Assembly (NCBI GenBank): GCA_037045045.1
Contig: JBAOHL010000005.1
Span: 558,001-622,000 of the forward strand
DNA: 64,000 nucleotides
Direction of reading: 5' to 3'
Origin: Phosphoribacter sp037045045
GTDB taxonomy: Bacteria; Actinomycetota; Actinomycetes; Actinomycetales; Dermatophilaceae
A program made the translations under genes and the position numbers. Each line of letters opens with the position of its first letter. The first letter of the stretch is position 1. Positions 60,749-64,000 of this stretch are shown here, piece by piece. The notes below the pieces were generated by a model. It was given only the letters and a program-made list of their open reading frames with translations, did not search any database and was not told the DNA's origin.

Positions 60749-61252
60749 TCACACCAGCGTGGGCGGCTGATGTCGCAGCCGGGCCAGCAGCGCGTCGAGG
60801 ACCTCGTCGGGCACGAGGCCGGTGACGTCGCCGCCGAGCGCGACGACCTCCTTGACCAGCGAGCTCGAGACGTGCTCGAACGCGGGGTTGCCGGGAAGGA
60901 ACATCGTCTCGACTCCGGTGAGGTGCCGGTTCATCAGGGCCATCGGCAGTTCGTAGGCGAAATCGGTGCCTCCCCGCAGGCCTTTGACGACGACGGTGGC
61001 ATCGAGGTCGCGGCACACGTCGACGAGCAGCCGGTTGGCGAACGCCTCGATCCGCACGGTGGGCAGGTCCGGCGGCAGTGCGTTGCGGATGAGCCCCACC
61101 CGGGTCGGCACGTCGAAGGTGCCCTGCTTGGCCGGGTTGTGCAGGATCGCGACGACGACCTCGTCGAACAGCCGGGCGGCCCGGGCGATGACGTCGATGT
61201 GGCCGTTGGTCACCGGGTCGTAGGACCCGGGGCACACGCAGCGGGTGGTCAC
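60749..61252 (-). CDS. coaD: Phosphopantetheine adenylyltransferase
   Basis: 167 residues. TRCVCPGSYDPVTNGHIDVI carries the TxGH nucleotidyltransferase motif, then VVVAILHNPAKQGTF, KGLRGGTDFAYELPMALMNR, and the late SSSLVKEVVALGGDV. It catalyses the penultimate step of CoA synthesis. GTG 61252 was chosen as the standard start. In related genomes coaD lies next to yceD; here the nitrate cluster intervenes. Confidence 0.96.
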   Translation of the reverse strand: MTTRCVCPGSYDPVTNGHIDVIARAARLFDEVVVAILHNPAKQGTFDVPTRVGLIRNALPPDLPTVRIEAFANRLLVDVCRDLDATVVVKGLRGGTDFAYELPMALMNRHLTGVETMFLPGNPAFEHVSSSLVKEVVALGGDVTGLVPDEVLDALLARLRHQPPTLV

Positions 61253-61280
61253 GGCCGGCAGCCTACTCGCGCCCCCGGCG

Positions 61281-61365
61281 CCGATCCGACCCGATCCGAC
61301 CCCGATCCGACCCCGATCCGACCCGATCCGACCCGATCCGCGTCGATCCCACACGATCCGACCCG
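61281..61365. repeat. 10-11-bp tandem repeat between coaD and rsmD
   Basis: About eight copies of CGATCCGACC with 10- or 11-base period lie in the 130-base gap between coaD and rsmD. Later copies are degenerate (CGATCCCACA). No gene or clear promoter could be assigned here; the coaD promoter or leader may overlap the repeat. Confidence 0.85.
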
Positions 61366-61382
61366 GCCGACCCGCCGCGAGG

Positions 61383-61967
61383 TCAGGCCACCTCGTCCGG
61401 GCCGGGCGCGTCGGCGAACCACACCTTCGTCTCCCCATAGCGCCGCTCCCCCGCCGGGGCCAGCCCGGCCGGCCAGCGGGGCGGGCTGGAGCGGGCCGAG
61501 CGTTCGACGGCGACGAGCGCGTCGGCCTGTAGCCACGAGTGCGCGACGAGCAGGGCGAGCACGTCGGCGAGGGCCTCCTCGTCCAGGTCGTACGGCGGAT
61601 CGAGCAGCACGAGGTCGACCCGTTCGCCCGCCGGTCCCCGCAGGAGGAAGGACTCGACCGCCTCGACGTGGACGAGGACCTGGGCCAGGCCGAGGGAGCG
61701 CACGTTGAGTGCCGCGACATCGGCAGCGCCCCGGTGCCGCTCGACGAGCTGGACCTCACGGGCGCCGCGGCTGGCCGCTTCGAGACCGAGGGCCCCGGAC
61801 CCGGCGTAGAGGTCGAGGACCCGAGCCCCCTGAAGCACCTCGAGGTGTTCCAGGCGGGAGAAGAGGGCCTCACGCACTCGGTCTGACGTCGGTCGGGTGC
61901 CGAGGCCGGGCGGCGTGACGAGCAGGCGGCCACCGACCGTGCCACTGATGATCCGGGTCATCGCCAC
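61383..61967 (-). CDS. rsmD: 16S rRNA (guanine-966-N2)-methyltransferase RsmD
   Basis: 194 residues. TRIISGTVGGRLLVTPPG start, TRPTSDRVREALFSRL, SAM motif VLDLYAGSGALGLEAASRGA and the catalytic DPPY in VLLDPPYDLDEE. It methylates G966 of 16S rRNA. The gene lies just after recG (15-base gap) and upstream of coaD, typical of actinobacteria. Confidence 0.95.
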   Translation of the reverse strand: MAMTRIISGTVGGRLLVTPPGLGTRPTSDRVREALFSRLEHLEVLQGARVLDLYAGSGALGLEAASRGAREVQLVERHRGAADVAALNVRSLGLAQVLVHVEAVESFLLRGPAGERVDLVLLDPPYDLDEEALADVLALLVAHSWLQADALVAVERSARSSPPRWPAGLAPAGERRYGETKVWFADAPGPDEVA

Positions 61968-61982
61968 CGTGCCTTCGGTTGG

Positions 61983-64000
61983 TCATCCCCGGCCAAGGTA
62001 CGCAGCCTGGGCCTCATCCAGCCGGGCCGCCACGCGGTCGCGCAGCTGCGGATGCCCGGAAAGGTCCGGGTCCGCCTCGACGAGGGCCGTGGCATCCTCG
62101 CGGGCCTGGGCGATGAGATCTTCGTCCTCGGGGTCGCCCATCCGCAGGAACCGGACCGCCGAGTACCGCCCGCTCTGGCGGGCCCCGAGGACATCGCCCT
62201 CACGGCGCAGGGCGAGGTCGAGCCGGGCCAACTCGAACCCGTCGGTCGTCCCGGCCACTGCCGCCAACCGCTCGCGGGCCAGGGCGGCGTCGGATCCCGT
62301 CATGAGCAGGCACAGCCCCGCCGCCGAACCCCGGCCGACCCGCCCGCGCAGCTGGTGCAGCTGGGAGAGGCCGAACCGGTCGGCGTCCATGACGACCATG
62401 GTCGAGGCGTTCGGCACGTCGACCCCGACCTCGATGACCGTCGTCGCGACGAGCACGTCGATCTCGCCGCGGCCGAACGAGGCCATCGTCGCGTCCTTGA
62501 CGGCCGGGTCGAGCCGCCCGTGCAGCACCTCGACGCGCATGCCGTCGAGCGCGGCGTTGGCCCGCAGCTCGGCGGCCACGGCATACACGCCGGCGAGCTC
62601 GCGTTCGGGGCCGTCCGACTCCGGTATGCCGTCCGTGTCCTGCCAGCCTCCCGCGTCTTCCCAGTCGGTCGGGTCGGTGTCGCCGACGTCGGAGCCCCCC
62701 GAAGGGCCTCCCTCGGGATCGCCGATCTTCGGGCACACGACGTAGACCTGATGGCCCTTGGCGACCTCCTCGGCGACGCGTTCCCACGTCCGCTCGACCC
62801 AGCGGGGCCGGGTCGCGTCGACGACGAAGGTCTCGATCGGCGAACGCCCGGCCGGCAGCTCGGTGAGCGCGAGGGTCTCCATGTCGCCGAAGACCGTCAT
62901 CGCGACGGTCCGCGGGATCGGCGTGGCCGTCATGACAAGCTCGTGGGGTGGCGCGGTTCCCTTGTCGCGCAAGGCGTCTCGCTGCTCGACGCCGAACCGG
63001 TGTTGTTCGTCGACGACGACCAGGCCGAGGTCCTCGAAGGCGACGTGCTCCTGGATGAGCGCGTGGGTTCCGACGACGATGCCGGCCCGGCCGGTGGCGG
63101 CGTCGTCGAGGGCGGCGCGCCGGGCCGGGGCCGACTGACTGCCGGTAAGCAGGGCGACCTGGGTCGCGTGCTCAGGCGGTGGGGCGTCGGAGGCGTCCTC
63201 GCCGAGGGGCAGCATGCCCGCGCCGGCCAGGGGCCCGAGCAACAGCTGGATCGAGCGGTGGTGCTGCGCGGCGAGCACCTCCGTGGGGGCGAGCAGCGCG
63301 GCCTGACCACCGGAATCGACCACGGCGAGCATGGCCCGCACGGCGACGACGGTCTTGCCCGACCCGACCTCGCCCTGCAGGAGCCGGTGCATGGGTGTCG
63401 GGCGCGCCAGCTCGGCAGCCAGCACCTCGCCCACCTCGCGTTGCCCGTCGGTAAGGGCAAACGGCAGTCGAGCGTCGAAGGCCTCGAGCAGCCCTCCGGC
63501 TCGCGGGGTCCGGGCCGTGGTGACGAGCGCCCGCGCGGTGGCTCGGCGCTGGGCCAGGATCGTCTGCAAGACGAACGCCTCGTCGTAGCGGACCCGGTGC
63601 AAACCCGCGGCGAGGTCGGCCCCCACGAGGGGCCGGTGCAGCACCGCGACGGCCTCGGCACGGCTGACCAGCCCACGGCGGCGTTGCACGTGCTCGGGCA
63701 CCGGCTCGCGGATCTGATCGAGCGAGCCGAGGACGAGGTCGACGAGATTGCGGATCCGCATCGACGTCAGGGTGCCGGTCGCGGCATACACGGGGATGAG
63801 GTGGCGCCCATGCGCCTCGACATGACCCTCGATCTCCTCCTCGTCGAGCAGGGTGTACTCCGGGTGGGTGAGCTGCCACCGCCCGCGGTAGGTCGACGCC
63901 GTGCCGGAGAACGACCCGATCCGCCCGGGCGCGAGCGCCTGTTCGTGGCCGTAGGGCTTGAAGAAGGTCACGTCGACCTCGTGCGCGCCGTCGGTAATCA
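61983..64000 (-). CDS. recG: ATP-dependent DNA helicase RecG, C-terminal part (runs off window)
   Basis: About 672 residues are visible; the N-terminal segment is beyond base 64000. The wedge/OB region is followed by the helicase motor: Walker A LQGEVGSGKTVVAVRAM, DEQHRFGVEQR (DExH motif), TATPIPRTVAM, and ASTMVVMDADRFGLSQLHQLRGRVGRG (motif VI). An acidic insertion of about 45 residues (DPEGGPSGGSDVGDTDPTDW...) lies between KIGDPE and the next strand. RecG remodels stalled forks and Holliday junctions. Codons continue smoothly beyond the possible GTG near 63971 (TDGAHEVDVTFFK), so that is not the start. Confidence 0.95.
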   Translation of the reverse strand, partial: ITDGAHEVDVTFFKPYGHEQALAPGRIGSFSGTASTYRGRWQLTHPEYTLLDEEEIEGHVEAHGRHLIPVYAATGTLTSMRIRNLVDLVLGSLDQIREPVPEHVQRRRGLVSRAEAVAVLHRPLVGADLAAGLHRVRYDEAFVLQTILAQRRATARALVTTARTPRAGGLLEAFDARLPFALTDGQREVGEVLAAELARPTPMHRLLQGEVGSGKTVVAVRAMLAVVDSGGQAALLAPTEVLAAQHHRSIQLLLGPLAGAGMLPLGEDASDAPPPEHATQVALLTGSQSAPARRAALDDAATGRAGIVVGTHALIQEHVAFEDLGLVVVDEQHRFGVEQRDALRDKGTAPPHELVMTATPIPRTVAMTVFGDMETLALTELPAGRSPIETFVVDATRPRWVERTWERVAEEVAKGHQVYVVCPKIGDPEGGPSGGSDVGDTDPTDWEDAGGWQDTDGIPESDGPERELAGVYAVAAELRANAALDGMRVEVLHGRLDPAVKDATMASFGRGEIDVLVATTVIEVGVDVPNASTMVVMDADRFGLSQLHQLRGRVGRGSAAGLCLLMTGSDAALARERLAAVAGTTDGFELARLDLALRREGDVLGARQSGRYSAVRFLRMGDPEDEDLIAQAREDATALVEADPDLSGHPQLRDRVAARLDEAQAAYLGRG

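Noticed and set aside
60451..60825. Continuation of the regulator's first frame past 60450 into coaD.
   Set aside because: After the C run this frame is Ser/Pro-rich nonsense overlapping the coaD 3-prime end, while the conserved winged helix is in another frame.
1..64000. KOPS, Chi or other strand-polar signal as the explanation of GTATGCCG.
   Set aside because: Copies are evenly split between strands (about 30 to 32), with no change of polarity along the window.
1..64000. tRNA, rRNA or insertion sequences.
   Set aside because: No cloverleaf ending in CCA, no rRNA-like segment and no transposase domain could be found by reading; the repeats present are not IS ends.

Overview
The window is high-GC DNA whose genes are nearly all housekeeping genes in actinobacterial order, many joined by 1-8 bp overlaps and often starting with GTG. 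The gene order (cdsA-frr-pyrH-tsf-rpsB; xerC-dprA-comM-yraN-DUF2469-rnhB-lepB-lepB-rplS-trmD-rimM-khpA-rpsP; ffh-glnD-glnK-amtB-ftsY-smc-acyP; mutM-rnc-rpmF-yceD-coaD-rsmD-recG) points to Actinobacteria. A member of Micrococcales, possibly near Intrasporangiaceae, is my best guess. No rRNA, tRNA, CRISPR array, transposase or phage integrase was recognised.

Layout. 1-4.2 kb: translation and lipid genes (cdsA partial, frr, pyrH, tsf, rpsB). 4.2-6.7 kb: thioesterase, aminotransferase, M23 peptidase. 6.7-17.0 kb: recombination and DNA uptake genes, two signal peptidases, and the rplS-trmD-rimM-khpA-rpsP ribosome block. 17.0-17.8 kb: a gene-free stretch holding a composite array of fifteen 19-bp units interrupted by three 51-bp elements. 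17.8-27.0 kb: two hydrolases, SRP (ffh, ftsY) and the ammonium module amtB-glnK-glnD. 27.1-36.6 kb: an accessory block between ftsY and smc. It consists of a divergent IclR regulator, a Liv-type ABC transporter (with fused permease and ATPase), a metallo-beta-lactamase-fold protein, an MhpA-like flavin monooxygenase and a DUF2889 protein, and looks like an uptake-plus-catabolism unit. 36.6-41.6 kb: smc, chorismate mutase, acylphosphatase. 41.6-44.9 kb: an arsenic resistance island (arsR / arsM-acr3-arsC) flanked by 98-bp direct repeats. 45.0-48.0 kb: M3 peptidase and acyltransferase. 48.2-50.7 kb: mutM-rnc-rpmF-yceD. 51.0-60.7 kb: nitrate/nitrite assimilation (narK, nitrate reductase, flavoprotein electron donor, nirB, nirD, a cobA remnant, and a frameshifted nnaR-type regulator), lying between yceD and coaD. 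60.7-64 kb: coaD, rsmD, recG (partial).

The nitrogen genes form a theme: AmtB, GlnK and GlnD handle ammonium and PII signalling, while the 51-60.7 kb cluster reduces nitrate to ammonium. GTAAC half-sites resembling GlnR boxes precede narK, and a weaker pair precedes amtB.

The most unusual signals are not genes. The 8-mer GTATGCCG (or its complement CGGCATAC) occurs about 62 times, roughly once per kb against about two expected by base composition. It is equally frequent on both strands, lies in several reading frames, and forms inverted pairs at apparent terminators. It is almost absent from the nitrate cluster. The second is the 19-bp/51-bp composite array upstream of rpsP. Several smaller intergenic and intragenic minisatellites are also present.
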